Origin: Flabesymbios commensalis
Lineage: Eukaryota; Annelida; Polychaeta; Terebellida; Flabelligeridae
NCBI GenBank assembly: GCA_964017125.1
Contig: OZ024912.1
Span: 80,348,649 to 80,412,648, forward strand
Length of the DNA: 64,000 bases
Reading direction: 5' to 3'
Below the pieces are notes generated by a model. It saw only the letters and a program-made list of their open reading frames with translations, did not search any database and was not told the DNA's origin. Made by a program: the position numbers and the translations under genes. Shown one piece after another: positions 1-10,510 of this stretch (the first letter of the stretch is position 1; every line of letters begins with the position of its first letter).

Positions 1-46
1 AGATATTAAACAAAGTGGCCTTAGCTGTGTAGCACGTCCATTAGGT

Positions 47-723
47 TCATGTAAATGTTAGTTCTTGCAAAATAAAAATACATAATATCATTTTAAAAAT
101 GTAGGGTAATAATATTTTTAATGATTTATTCACACTGTCAATAAATATTCCCGATTGGTAAAAAAAAGTATTTTGACAAATAACACACAATTAGTTGTTT
201 ACTAAAAATATGAATATATCATTTCACATAAGTGGCATGGGCCATTAAATGACAAAGTACATACTTGACATGGTTTCTACTTACTTATTTTGTGTGCCGT
301 GAGTGCGATGCGAAATGCCATTTCAAGACAAATACCAGAATCATTACAAACCACTTTCTTGATATAATCTCCCATGTGGCATGTGGGTGTCATTTTCATT
401 GGCCCATGTTCTGATAACGATTCCTGGCATTCACCACAAATAACTCCTGCACCTATTAATTATGAAGTGCAAATAAATGCCATATCATTTCTAAATAATT
501 CTTGACAATATGGATGAAAGGAAAGATGGATTGATTAGTGGATGATTCATTAGAAGAATAGACAGATGGATGGATATAAATAGATCAGTGAATTAATAGG
601 TTGAGGACTGACAGATAAAAGCTAACAAAACACGTAGTTTTCCCTACATACCAGGTGCAATGAGTAGGCCTACCGTCATGAGTAGTATAATGATCAAAAT
701 ATTATCCATTATAGTCACTAAAT
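47..723 (-). CDS. Small spliced gene for a secreted cysteine-rich peptide (about 79 aa)
   Basis: Exon model on the minus strand. A 3' splice site (TTTTATTTTCAG) ends at 724, and the exon runs 723-652 with ATG at 709-707. It encodes MDNILIIILLMTVGLL then IAPG, a typical signal peptide, and stops at the donor GTATGT. Exon 2 is 446-285, between acceptor GTGCAG and donor GTAAGT. Joined in phase 1 it reads VICGECQESLSEHGP..., with five cysteines (CxxC near its start, then CHMGD, VVCND, GICLE). Exon 2 is 162 bp and phase 1-1, as is usual for extracellular modules. A tentative last exon (63-47, after TTTTGCAAG) adds five residues and a stop. An upstream 5'-UTR intron is implied. I do not recognise the family; the spacing is not that of macins, big defensins or i-type lysozymes. 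The splice junctions and frame are seen in the sequence; secretion is inferred. The last exon is the weakest part. Confidence 0.5.
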
Positions 724-729
724 CTGAAA

Positions 730-1239
730 ATAAAATAATGAGATTGTCATATTAAATTTACTAAATATAATACAAAGATAAAATTAAAATCATTGTATAT
801 TCCAAGACATGTCACTACACATTTCGTTAATAAAATGGAATTATATCAATATAACACTAATAGTCGAGACTCCATTTCTGAAACAAAGCCTGGAAAAAAG
901 TCCATGCGGACATCATTAGTAGAATATGGAGACATCCTCATTCTTATAGGAAATTTCCCGTAGAATGCGAAAATCACTACTGTCTCCAAGCTGAAATATA
1001 GTCCGATCACTGTCAAATTAGCCATTTTCATATGGCCGCCAAAAAGTTGCTGTAAAAAAATAAAATCATAATAGCAGGCCTAAAAATACTTTTAAACGCT
1101 ATATTATTACTAATCTATTAGTGCCGAATGTATTGCCGGCACAATTTTTACTTTTTTGCTCATATAAATTGTTCAAATTCAAGATGGCCGCCAAAATTGC
1201 TGACAAATCGTGTTTTTGATCATAACTTTCAAATCACGC
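730..1239. other. Unassigned intergenic stretch
   Basis: I see no convincing gene. Short AAGATGGCCGCC-type words near 1032 and 1180 recur near 25730 and 25875 and look like repeat remnants. Confidence 0.4.
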
Positions 1240-1650
1240 AAACAGGCAAAGGTGATTTCACTAAACCAGTGACCATATGTGTGTTTAGTAAGGTTATCTA
1301 TCTGAGAGTATGGCAAATGAAATATTAGTGGTGGAAAAGGTCACCAGAGGCCATTTAAAGTCATCATCAAAGGCCATTTTAGAATATAAAGGTGATTTAA
1401 CTTAAAACTTTGACCAAGTTTGTGTCTCGTATCATTGCAAATGTTATCTATCTGGCCCGTGAGAGTCTGACAATGGACATCGAGATGCTGGCATTGGCAC
1501 GTGGGATTGGACATCAGAGGTTATTGAAGGTCACTAACCAAGGTCATTTGAAGGGATACATTAATTTAACTGTGAAGTGTGATCAGGTCTGTGTTTAAAT
1601 ATTTATATGAGAGTATGGGCAATGGGTATTGAAGTGTCAGTAGCAGTATA
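1240..1650 (+). repeat. Stray copies of the TIR subrepeat of the 13.85-18.2 kb element
   Basis: About two and a half units of the word series 'gatttaact..tttgaccaagtttgtg..ggttatctatc..gagag..ggtcac..aggtcattt' occur here. The same series builds the long terminal inverted repeats at 13853-15145 and 17150-18201. Probably a solo end or a deleted copy of that element. Confidence 0.7.
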
Positions 1651-1661
1651 ATATCCAATAA

Positions 1662-1822
1662 TAATGACCAGTTCACCTACCCCATACCCCTATCACCAAT
1701 ATGACCAGTTCACTTACCACCTAGCGCTATCACCAATATGATCAGTTCACTTACCCCCTAGTGCTATCACCAATATGACCGATTCAATTCCCCCTAGTGC
1801 TATCACCAATATAACCAGTTTG
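1662..1822 (+). repeat. Minisatellite, about 37-bp unit, about 4 copies
   Basis: Tandem units of the form ccagttcacttaccccctag + tgctatcaccaatatga, with point differences between copies. Confidence 0.85.
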
Positions 1823-2221
1823 TACAGATTATCTTTCTCTAACAGATGATGTGATGTGTATCTTTCCAGATAAACAGTAGTATCCGTCCAGTACGAAACA
1901 GATCTTTATCTGGTTTAAAATGTTAACAACCACTATATATTATTACCAAAAACGCGCTTTGTATCCTGTACTTAACGCTTTCAAACCTGAATTTACCATT
2001 GTAATTAATTTTCATCCACTACAAGCCGCGAATTGGTGTCGCAATCCTCGACTTGTAGGGGATGAAGATGACTTAGAGTGGGTGGCAATTAAAATAAATA
2101 TATTGTTATTATTAAAACGTTCTCTTCCATGAAATTTTTTGTTTTAAAACCCTTGGGTTTTCGGAAGTTATTCCTTCTTCAAAGATGCAAAATGAGGCTT
2201 TGATGCATAGTGAGGGATTAA

Positions 2222-2431
2222 CCCTTTCAACGTGGGGACCGACTTTAGACGCCGTCTATGAATATCAGATTCTGACATCTAAAGTTGATCCTCGCACTGA
2301 AAGAATAAAATATTTATACATGGGTATTCAAATGAGGCAGAGCTGACTAAGACATTCATGATGATTTCAAATTGACCTTATGGCCTACATAGTTTATACA
2401 AAATTATTTTCGCTTTGTAAGGCTTAAAGGG
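2222..2431. mobile_element. MITE with TTAA target duplication (CCCTTT ends)
   Basis: TTAA at 2218-2221 and 2432-2435 flank ends CCCTTT... and ...AAAGGG. The interior (cgactttagacg, and the word series around 'tattcaaatgaggc') is shared with the element at 5787-6019. TTAA duplications suggest mobilisation by a piggyBac-like enzyme (inference). Confidence 0.7.
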
Positions 2432-2492
2432 TTAATATAAACACTTTTAGCAAGGATTGTAATTCTAGTCTGAAAGTGTAAAACCCATTAGT

Positions 2493-2810
2493 GGCATGAT
2501 AATAACAAGCTCAAATTACTCAAACATCCATTACCAGATACATTATCTGTTGCTAAAAAAGGAATATAACTGGCCTCTGAAAACTAGCAAATGTTAGCAA
2601 ATGACTTAGCCAATGTCGATTATCTATCCCTAGATAAGCAATAGAGGTAGCGGGTTCGGGCTTGGTGGTTGTTCACAGCCTGGTGTCATGATAATAACAA
2701 ACTCAAATTACTCAAACATCCCCTACCAGTCACATTATTAAAAATAAAGAGGATTGTAACTGGGCTCTCAAAATGTTATGAAATGATTCAGCCAATATCG
2801 ATCATCTATC
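2493..2810 (+). repeat. Direct duplication of an about 135-bp segment
   Basis: 2493-2632 and 2682-2810 share catgataataacaa, ctcaaattactcaaacatcc, the 'ggaatataactgg/ggattgtaactgg' stretch and cagccaatatcgat-like words. About 80% similar by eye. Confidence 0.7.
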
Positions 2811-3599
2811 CGATAGCAACGCTATTAGTCCAAGGGCTGTTAGAACTTTTGTGCATTTTGAACAAATCATTCATTTTAAAATATAACTCCTTTAGTCCGA
2901 GCCAACCTTGTCTTCCTACTTATACAATGTCTTTTTGGTGTTTCTTATAGATTTTTTTGTGCTGAATTCATATCCTGCGAATGCTGGCTTGCAAAAATTC
3001 GGGAATTTGTGTAAAAACAAGGTCAATGTCAAGGTCAAATATGATTTTTTAACAAATGAAGCTAGGAACAAGTGCAATACCTCATTTTCACGTGAAAATG
3101 AATGATTTGTTCAAAATGCCCAAAAGTGAGTTCATGAAAATAATATAAAAAATATATTACCCAGTCAAAATCAAATGAAAATGAGGTTTAATAGCTAGAT
3201 CTCACTTATGGTCAAGTTCTCCCAGTCAGGTAATTGCGGCTAAATAATGACTGTTTCTCTACGTTTTTTTCTCATTTTTTACGGCCAGATTGGAGTTGAT
3301 GTAATTGTAAGGTTACCTCACGGGCAGCACGAGTTTAACAGACGATCAAGCTTACTTTACCTGCAACACTTATCGTCTGCGCCGCTTCCATGAGGTTACC
3401 ATGAGGTTGTTTAACAGTCACTTTACGGGTGCCACGGTTAGTGTGCACTGAGGTCATTGTTCAGTTATGATACGGCTATTAGGGTCATAATTATGCGGTT
3501 TATGTAAGTTCTGTGTACTGTCTTTGTACGGACCCCTATTTTTATAAAAATGGACTGCTCCATTTCTGTAAATAGATTTTGAGAAAAAATGTTTTTACA
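2811..3599. other. Unassigned intergenic stretch
   Basis: AT-rich, with short open frames only and no recognisable product. The short direct word tgaggttacc/tgaggttgtt recurs around 3390-3410 without a clear larger structure. Confidence 0.3.
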
Positions 3600-4180
3600 G
3601 TAGTGTTTCTAATAACTAATAACTGGCTTGGCTGCTACATTGTCAAGGAAGAACTATTTCTCAGAGCTGCAGCTGCAACAGCTGAGTTGGCTTTTATTTA
3701 AGAGGAATGAGAGACAAAGACAAAAAGCTGTGCAGAATAGCTACCTGAATTTTCTGATTTTCTTGCATGTAATAATAGTAACTCTTACAAGAACTTTCTA
3801 CGTCTGGATGAGGACCTCTTACAACAAATTGTGAGACATCCCAATGAAAAAAGACACACAGCTTCGTGAGGCTATTTCACCAGATTTAAGGCTGGCCATA
3901 TATAATCATCTATAACCACTGGGGAAACATATCAATCTTTCTTCTGTGGCTTTCGCGGTGTCAGTAACAGAATCGTCAGCATCATACCAACCACGTGCGA
4001 TGCCATAATTGAGGAGTTCGTAGAAGAGTTCATAGAATGTTCATCATCAGGTGAAGAATGGAAATATATATCAGAAGGTTTTCTGAAAAAATGGTTCCTT
4101 TATGATACATTAGGAGCTCTAGGTTGGAGGCATATTGCTATGAAATGCCCAGCAAATGGTGGATGCATCAAGTAGGATCC
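3600..4180 (+). pseudogene. PIF/Harbinger transposase remnant (HARBI1-like)
   Basis: Read across frames, the plus strand keeps recognisable pieces of a Harbinger-type nuclease in order: FLRLDEDLLQQIV near 3805, 'DTQLREAISPDLRLAI' near 3850-3890, 'TGETYQSFFCGFRGVSNRIV' near 3915-3970, 'TTCDAIIEEFVEEF' near 4000, 'SSGEEWKYISEGF' near 4045, and 'HIAMKCPANGG' near 4130. In intact members the last is the region of a DDE catalytic aspartate, followed by NYKGFHS; here the homology stops at about 4175. Several frameshifts and stops interrupt it, so it is a dead fragment of perhaps half a transposase. No flanking inverted repeat was identified. The family call is from remembered consensus motifs. Confidence 0.7.
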
Positions 4181-4249
4181 ATCATACGTGGTATAATGCG
4201 TGAAAAGAAAGTGATATACATGTATTTACAATTTGAGTTGCAGCCATGA

Positions 4250-4462
4250 ATCTGCGCACTGCAGACGACCCACATGCTTTGCTACAAACATACGGCATTG
4301 TTTTAATGTTGGTTTGATGTTTTCTCATTGTCTGTGACCCCGGACCAAAAATTTAACAAGAATTTTTTAAAGGTCTTGTGTCATTGTCAATCACCCCGTG
4401 ACATTGGAGTTGTCACTATGATACTGCGCACTGCAGACGACCCACCTCCTTAGATTCAAATA
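4250..4462 (+). repeat. Diverged hairpin-family copy, left of a LINE fragment
   Basis: Contains taatgttggtttgatgtt, 'cattgtctgtgaccc', 'cttgtgtcattgtcaatcac' and 'gcgcactgcagacgaccca'. The segment at 5330-5510 carries the same series, so the LINE piece between them lies inside or beside a duplicated hairpin-type repeat. Confidence 0.6.
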
Positions 4463-4464
4463 GT

Positions 4465-5170
4465 AAGTATGTAAGTAATCTTTATTCAAGTAATATAAGG
4501 CCTAGAGGCCCATTATACACAGCATATATTATCAAAAAACATATTATGTTTTTGTGTACATAGCACATTTCATATGATGGTAATTGCATTAAAAAGAACA
4601 TTTCATACAACAGCAGGTGTGTTTTGAGCTCGAAACTATAATACAATGTATACATAATATGCGAGATCTTGTATCAAGTCAACATTTTCAGCAGTCATAA
4701 TCTCTATAAAATTTGAGTAGCTAATAACATTATATCACACCAGATGTTTTTTTCAGATATTTTCCCTAATAGTATTATAACGCGGACAAAGCAATTCAAA
4801 TGATATTCGTCCTCGATAACTACCATTCCATTATTTTCACAAAAGGCACATAACCTGTGTTCTAATAAGATACAATTTCGCCTGCCCATTTCAATATTTA
4901 AAACATGACTTGAACAGCGAAATCGTGTCAATGCTGCCCGAACTTTACTCTTTTTAATATTACCGGTATTTAAATATACTTCCCATTCCAATGAGTTTTT
5001 AAATGTTGAATAAATAGACAGTTTACTCGAATTTTCAATCCCATGCCTCCATTTATTATAATACAATTATTTTACCCTTGACTGAAATATTTCTAAAAAT
5101 AATTAGTCGTTCTCTACGCCTTGTAGTAACCACACATACTCAAAACGAAGTTCCTTTAATAAAAACCTTA
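4465..5170 (-). pseudogene. LINE 3' end: C-terminal domain of a non-LTR reverse transcriptase ORF2
   Basis: The minus-strand frame at 5066-4704 encodes SKLSIYSTFKNSLEWEVYL, then KVRAALTRFRCSSHVLNIEMGR, then RLCAFCENN and VIEDEYHLNCF. This matches the C-terminal 'LR.Y..FK..F..E.YL ... R.ALT+FR.S.H.L.IE.GR ... R.C..C ... VEDE.HFL..C' block of invertebrate LINE ORF2 proteins. The 3' end beyond it (to about 4465) starts with cttttat-type UTR sequence. No RT domain is kept, so it is 5' truncated, the usual outcome of target-primed reverse transcription. The exact clade is not resolved. Confidence 0.75.
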
Positions 5171-5329
5171 TTTGGGAGACCCAATTTTTCCTCCCGACTC
5201 CATCTAATTTTGCTTTACTATCCTGTTCTCAGACATCTTAACAATTTTTAACCAATAAGACATACATTTGACTGAACAATACACACTGAGTGGATAATGC
5301 CCCACTTTTCCTAAAAGAGTTTCATCAAA

Positions 5330-5510
5330 TATGTATACAGCGTTACTTTAATGTTGATTTGATGTTAGCCCATTGTCTGCGACCCTGAACCAACATTAAA
5401 CTAGAATTGGATAAACGTCTTGTGTCATCGTCAGTTACCCAGTGACACTATTACAATTTGCCACTATAAACATGCGCAATGTAGACGACTCATCTCCTTT
5501 CATACAATCT
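5330..5510 (+). repeat. Diverged hairpin-family copy, right of the LINE fragment
   Basis: Parallel to 4250-4462: 'taatgttgatttgatgtt', 'cattgtctgcgaccctg', 'cttgtgtcatcgtcagtta' and 'gcgcaatgtagacgact'. Confidence 0.6.
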
Positions 5511-5515
5511 TGGAA

Positions 5516-5629
5516 CCAACAACAAACACGAGACGCCTAACCGGCGTTGATTTAACGTTGGCACATCGTCTGTGACGCCGACCCAGCAATAAACCAGCAT
5601 CGGGTCAACGTCTGGTGCTTGTTGTCTGG
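5516..5629. mobile_element. Hairpin element, CCAACAACAAACACGA variant
   Basis: Starts ccaacaacaaacacgagacg and ends 'gtctggtgcttgttgtctgg'. The halves are roughly self-complementary around 'cacatcgtctgtgacgcc'. Same family as 11393-11496, 27052-27146, 43022-43129, 47799-47905, 58250-58333 and 61263-61365. Confidence 0.6.
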
Positions 5630-5786
5630 TGCGCGTTTGACAGCCGCTAAGCTCATACATGACATATATTACAGCAACAGTTTTTTCCGTGTTGATATAT
5701 TTAGAGAAACCTGCAAAGCTTGACCCTGTCTTAATGTTGGTCTGGCGTCCGTCATCAAACCATGGTAAAGCTTCACCTTGTTTTAA

Positions 5787-6019
5787 CCTTTACAGCGCGG
5801 GGATCGACTTTAGTCGTCAGAATCCGACGTCTGAAGACGCCAGATTCGGACGTCTAAAGTCGATCACCGCACCGAAAGAATTAAAATATGTATAACGGCC
5901 GCATACACATAACATATGTATTCGAATGAAGCGGAAAGATCTGTCCAAGACATTTATGATGATTTTAAATATATGAAAAACCCTTTGGTCTCCATAGTTT
6001 ATACAAACATATGTCAACG
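5787..6019. mobile_element. MITE, TTAA-flanked, with an internal hairpin
   Basis: TTAA at 5783-5786 and 6020-6023. The left part holds the inverted pair gatcgactttagtcgtcaga / 'tctaaagtcgatc', a strong hairpin. The word 'cataacatatgtattcgaat' + gaagcggaaag also occurs at 24727-24765. Related to 2222-2431. Confidence 0.65.
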
Positions 6020-6123
6020 TTTAAGAATTGATGTTGGTCTAGCTTCCCACATGCAACCACGGTTGAGTGACATTCTGTATTAGCCAACAAGACACACTGA
6101 GCTAACATTAGCTTAATGCAAAT

Positions 6124-6923
6124 GACGTCAATAAAGTTACTTATTCCTTATTTCTTATTCAATAAGGAATAAGTAACAGCTACTCAGGGGAGACCGGGGC
6201 TAGTTGGCACTGGGTTAGTCAGTACAGTGCCCATAATTTTGACAGTAAATGTATTTTCGTTCTGTGCTGGCTCCTAGTGAGGGACTGTATCAGTACACTT
6301 GACTTCATGTTGGAAGGTTTTTTTTTAAAACAAATTATGAAAAAGTAAAAACACTTTTTCATTTTGAGGGATCAAAAGTATTTTTTGCTGTCGCACGAAA
6401 TGTTATTTTGCTCAATGTTTCCCAATGTTTCAACTCCAATAGTTGTAGTACCCTAACTGAAGTTAATTATTCTTTATACATGTTAGGTTGCCTTCTGTGA
6501 TGTTAGTTCTAAATATTTTTTTTTTAACAGACGTCCATGTGAAGTTTCATTCGAACAAAGAACAAATGAAATGGGTCTAGTTCGACTGTTCAGATTAGCC
6601 CAACAAGATATCTGGTACATCCAACACTGTTCAGACGCCCCCATTTCATGTTCGAACTAACCCAGAGTGTGGGGTTTGTTCGAACAGTGAAAAGTCTAAC
6701 TTTAACGTGTTTTTTTCAAACTCTAGCTTGTTTTCAATTTAAGAATAAGATATGTTAAAAATAGCATTTATAGTTGAATACTTCTGGACAAAAATATAAG
6801 TCTCCTAACTTCATCAGATACAAAATTTAATTATTTTTTTCAAAAATTTTGTTCGAACTAGCCCCGGTTTCCCCTATTCCTTATTCATTCGAATAAGGAA
6901 TAAGTAACTAACTTTATTGACGT
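6124..6923. mobile_element. Element with palindromic ends, interrupted by a second MITE
   Basis: Left end gacgtcaataaagttactta, right end 'taagtaactaactttattgacgt' as inverse. Each end also carries its own attattcctta...taaggaataagtaac hairpin. A second element lies inside at 6187-6874. Confidence 0.65.
6187..6874. mobile_element. Nested MITE with GGGGAGACCGGGGCTAGTT ends
   Basis: Left end GGGGAGACCGGGGCTAGTT pairs with right end AACTAGCCCCGGTTTCCCC (17 of 19 complementary). The interior has repeated 'gttcgaac' words and no long frame. Target duplication is not clear. Confidence 0.7.
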
Positions 6924-8500
6924 ATGCTTCACTGAACCATAATATTTACATTGCGGCGGACCCCACTCCTATGGACGTTAATCATGCTGCGCTTGTGGGC
7001 CATTTCATTATGCGCCCCAATGGCTGCGCAGTGAATCATGACGACCCATCTATTTTAATGTTGAAACATCGCTTGGGATGCCGACCCGAAATTAATTCAA
7101 CAATAGTGAACGTTTTTCTTCTTTTGAGGTTTAGTTAAATGGTACTTGGTCCAATGATGTGGTAGTGTAGCTTCACCCGTCACGCTGTGGTCACATGCTC
7201 ATAGCATGACTTCAAACAACCTTGGACATCACGCTTTGTGATGCATAGCGAAATACATTAGAACGGGGTCTAAGCACTCAGGTACCCAGGCTAGGAGGAA
7301 TAATTTCTGATTTCGTGATTAGCTTTGCTAGACCAGTTTGACTCAGTCTCTCTTAACTGTATGCATGGTATAGAACCTTCATTACAGGCTCAGCAGTGGG
7401 AGGTTGTACAAGGCGCTGGACAGAGCCGGATAAAACAACAAATTACTGCAAAACCGTGAGCTATCATATTTGAAATCATTTATTACTTCTGTGGTATTTA
7501 AAACAGTTAATTTGATCCTCTGAATACCATACTAGTGTTCATTCTAAATTCTCTCACCTTGAGATATGATTTACCTAAGTTTATAATTACAAATTGTCAT
7601 GCCTATCTCAATTAAATGTCACATTGTTTTCTTAATTTCATTCAACTATACCACATGTTTCATAGATCCGACGAGGGCGATAAAGGTTTGATTAATGAAT
7701 GCAAATTCAAACAATAGACATCAGAAAACAAACACTGTATTTCACCACAGGTGTCACCACTCACATAAACTGTAAATGAGTGTACATTAATTTTGTGGAA
7801 CGCAGTGACGTCACTCTGTGAAAACAAGGTTATATAATAACCCTCCCCCATACTTCCCTCTCTCATACTTCATTGTATTAGCAAGCTCGGTGAAAACAAA
7901 GAAGATCGAGGTCATTGAGTTTCACAGAATAAAAGCGATATCACACATATTAATCAGAACTTAAAATAGACCACTCACCCATAAACGAATGAGTTTGCTA
8001 TATTTCTACCACAATAATACGTTTAAATAAACACAAGGTAATGTCATTATTAACACTGTTTGACAGTAAGACGCGATTCACCGACATTAACCGACAGATA
8101 GATTCTCCATTCTTTAGATTCACTTTGTGTTGATGAGCTGTGACCTCAGCTAAGTTATCTGAACAATGGATCATTTATCTGTGTGTGACATCGGTTACTT
8201 ACCTTTATTTTATACAAATAACAATCATATATTATATATACATTTGTTTCATTTAATCCAATACGAAGGTGATTGTTTATCTTTACGTGTTGATCGTGAT
8301 TGTTTATCATGTCTAATCGTGTTTGCGTCAGGACGAATGTTTATCTTTACATGCATGTGTAATCTTGATGGTGTCGAGATGAATGTTTAACTTTATGAGT
8401 GAAGATACAGCTTTCTGCGCTTGTCCTGCTAAAGTTTTTTTATTTTACAAGAAAGATCCCCCAGAAAAAAATACAGCTCCCAAGTATTTAAAATGTTTCA
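6924..8500. other. Unassigned intergenic stretch
   Basis: 6950-7110 holds diverged hairpin-family words (gacgacccatctattttaatg). From 7140 on I see no recognisable coding sequence or structure; short frames at 7660-7866 (-) and 8166-8390 (+) have no support. Confidence 0.3.
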
Positions 8501-8531
8501 CGACTTCTAGTTCTTTGCCGTCATAATATTA

Positions 8532-8894
8532 TCATTTATCATTAACTGAAAGCCTACCACCTTTCCGAAATACAACAATTTTTGTTTTATCTGTATTTAC
8601 CGTTATTTTCCATTTTGTACAATATTCATTTAATATGGTTAAACCTTGCTGTAGCGTGTCTCTACTGTTTGACAGTATTACTGCATCATCTGCATATAAA
8701 AGTATTACCATTTGTGTAAAGCCCATTTTGATACCTTCAAATTTGTTAGTTCTGAGAGTATTTTCGATGTCATTCAAATGCATAGCAAATAAAAAAGGCG
8801 ACAGACATTCTCCTTGCCACACTCCCAATAAACATTCAAATTCGTCGGTTTTTTCTGTTCCTACTTGAACACGAGATTTGACAACCCTGTACAT
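8532..8894 (-). pseudogene. LINE reverse transcriptase fragment
   Basis: The minus-strand frame encodes ECLLGVWQGECLSPFLFAMH (RT block with the GVRQGxxLSP motif, R changed to W), LNDIENTL, then LLYADDAVILSNSRDTLQQG (catalytic YADD) and NEYCTKWKITVNTDKTKIVV + FRKGG. That is RT motifs 4-6 plus the thumb start, about 120 codons, open throughout. The family is an APE-type non-LTR element common in molluscs and other invertebrates. Truncated at both ends, so a dead fragment. Confidence 0.85.
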
Positions 8895-8916
8895 ACTTTG
8901 AATATCGCGATAGAAG

Positions 8917-9125
8917 GAAGTCCGAATTCGGACTATGTCCTACTCTTATCGAATAACTTCAAGGGTTTTTTGTAGTAGCAGACAGCACTGTGAATTCCAG
9001 GCCTCTGAACAGATCGGATCACTTTATATGCACAACCTCAATGCCAATTATCCGACTCGGCCGAGACTTGAACCCAGTACCCTTGAGTTTTGAGCCACAA
9101 CAGGATCGAGTGAGGCATCGGGGCC
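8917..9125 (-). repeat. tRNA-derived SINE-like unit at the head of a composite repeat
   Basis: The reverse strand begins ggccggccccgatgcctcac and keeps a pol III B-box-like gggttcaagtctcgg. It ends in cccttgaagttattcgataa + gagtaggacatag. A paralog lies at 59893-60105, and its tail words are shared with the SINE at 20290-20520. Confidence 0.7.
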
Positions 9126-9129
9126 GGCC

Positions 9130-9609
9130 ATAAAAGGGTGGATGCGGACAAAATGGTGTATAAGGATAGAGGGTCTATGATGATTGAGGGGTGGCTGAGG
9201 AATAAAGGGTGGATGAAGATTAAAGGGTGGATGGAGGATAAAGGGTATATGAAGATTAAAGGGTGGATGGAGGATAAAGGGTGGATACTTTATGGGGAAT
9301 AAATGGTGGATGAGGATTAAAAGGTTGATGGAGACTAAAGGGTGGATGGGGATAAAGGGTGTATGGGGAATAAAGGGGTTACAAAGATAAAACGTGAGCG
9401 AAATATAAATGGTGGATATGGGGAAAAAAACGTTGGTGAAGATTAAAGGGTGGTTGGCGGATAAAAGGTGGATGGAGAATAAAAAGTGGTTGAAGATTGA
9501 AGGGTGGATCCGGAATTAAGGGTGGATGGGTAAGAAAGAGTTTACAGAGACTAAAATGTGAATGAAATATAAATGGTTGATGAGGAATAAAGAATGGATG
9601 AAGGATGGA
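9130..9609 (+). repeat. Degenerate minisatellite (gggtggatgaggataaa-type)
   Basis: Irregular units of about 17-25 bp built on aaagggtggatgaggat. The same satellite is at 58345-58740, 59765-59850 and 60106-60600. Confidence 0.85.
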
Positions 9610-9622
9610 TGTCGCCGATCTA

Positions 9623-9935
9623 AAAATGAAATGAATCGGGCTTTAGGCCACTTTTGTGCACATATAGGCTAAACTGGGCCAGGAGAACCTCCTGAGGATG
9701 GTGAGATGAATGAGATGACACTGTCCTCCAGACACAGGATTCGAAATTCGAGCCCTGGCGGTCTGAGGCCGAGCACGCTACCTCTCGGTCACGGAGGCTC
9801 TCCACAATACTGACTTTCACATGTGGATGGGGTAGAAACATTTTTGTTTCTTTGAAATCGCCGAGACCGGGAACCGAAACCCGAACTCTGGCGTGAAAGG
9901 CAGCGGTGTTAACCACTACCCTAGGGCCCCCGCCC
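9623..9935 (-). mobile_element. Dimeric tRNA-derived SINE, insertion 1
   Basis: Flanked by a perfect 13-bp target duplication TGTCGCCGATCTA (9610-9622 and 9936-9948). Read on the minus strand it starts gggcgggggccctagggtag + tggttaac (A-box-like) with B-box-like ggtttcggttcccgg. A second tRNA-like half follows, cctccgtgaccgagaggtag ... ctcgaatttcgaatcc, then a body and a TTCAT-rich tail. The same sequence without the SINE (empty site) is present at about 60590-60615. Confidence 0.85.
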
Positions 9936-9948
9936 TGTCGCCGATCTA

Positions 9949-10510
9949 CAGATACACATTTGTATGTACAAAATAGCGCTTGGCGGTGTGTGCACTCCTT
10001 GGAGGCCTCGCTCTACACACAAAACTGTTTGCAGGTGAACGCTCAGGCTCACCAGGGTCACTGGACAAATAAATAGCTGTATGGGAGAGCGAGAGGTCTA
10101 ATGAAATGAAATGAAATGAGTCGGGCTTTAGGCCACCTTTGTGCACATATAGGCTAAACTGGGCCAGGAGAACCTCCTGAGGATGGTGAGATGATTGAGA
10201 TGACACTGTCCTCCAGACACAGGATTCGAAATTCGAGCCCTGGCGGTCTGAGACCGAGCACGCTACCTCTCGGTCACGGAGGCTCCCCACAATACTAACT
10301 TTCAGACGTGGATGGGGAAGAAACAATTTTGTTTCTTTCAAACCACCGAGACCGGGAGCCGAACCCCGAACTATGGCGTGAAAGGCAGCGGTGCTAACCA
10401 CTACCCTAGGGCCCCCGCCCCGAGAGAGGTCTAATAGCCGACAGCAGCACTGTGTAAACTCCTCACATAATCACCGATTTCGCCGTGAAAGGTAAATATA
10501 GGCGTACGTG
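9949..10510 (-). repeat. Dispersed repeat 'tagcgcctggcg' family, split by a SINE
   Basis: 9949-10090 and 10436-10510 together carry 'tagcgcttggcggtgtgtgc', 'ttggaggcctcgctctacac', 'agcagcactgtgtaaactcc' and 'gccgtgaaaggtaaatata'. Other copies: 57060-57245, 57845-58055, 60601-60790, 62000-62200. Confidence 0.75.
10103..10423 (-). mobile_element. Dimeric tRNA-derived SINE, insertion 2
   Basis: Flanked by the 12-bp target duplication GAGAGGTCTAAT (10091-10102 and 10424-10435). Same two-tRNA structure as 9623-9935 and about 93% similar by eye, with tail gaaatgaaatgaaatgag on the plus strand. The paralogous locus at about 60750-60765 lacks the insertion. Confidence 0.85.

Noticed and set aside
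846-1031. Minus-strand 61-codon frame as an upstream exon of the secreted peptide gene
   Set aside because: No splice site links it to 723, and the gene's own signal peptide starts at 709.
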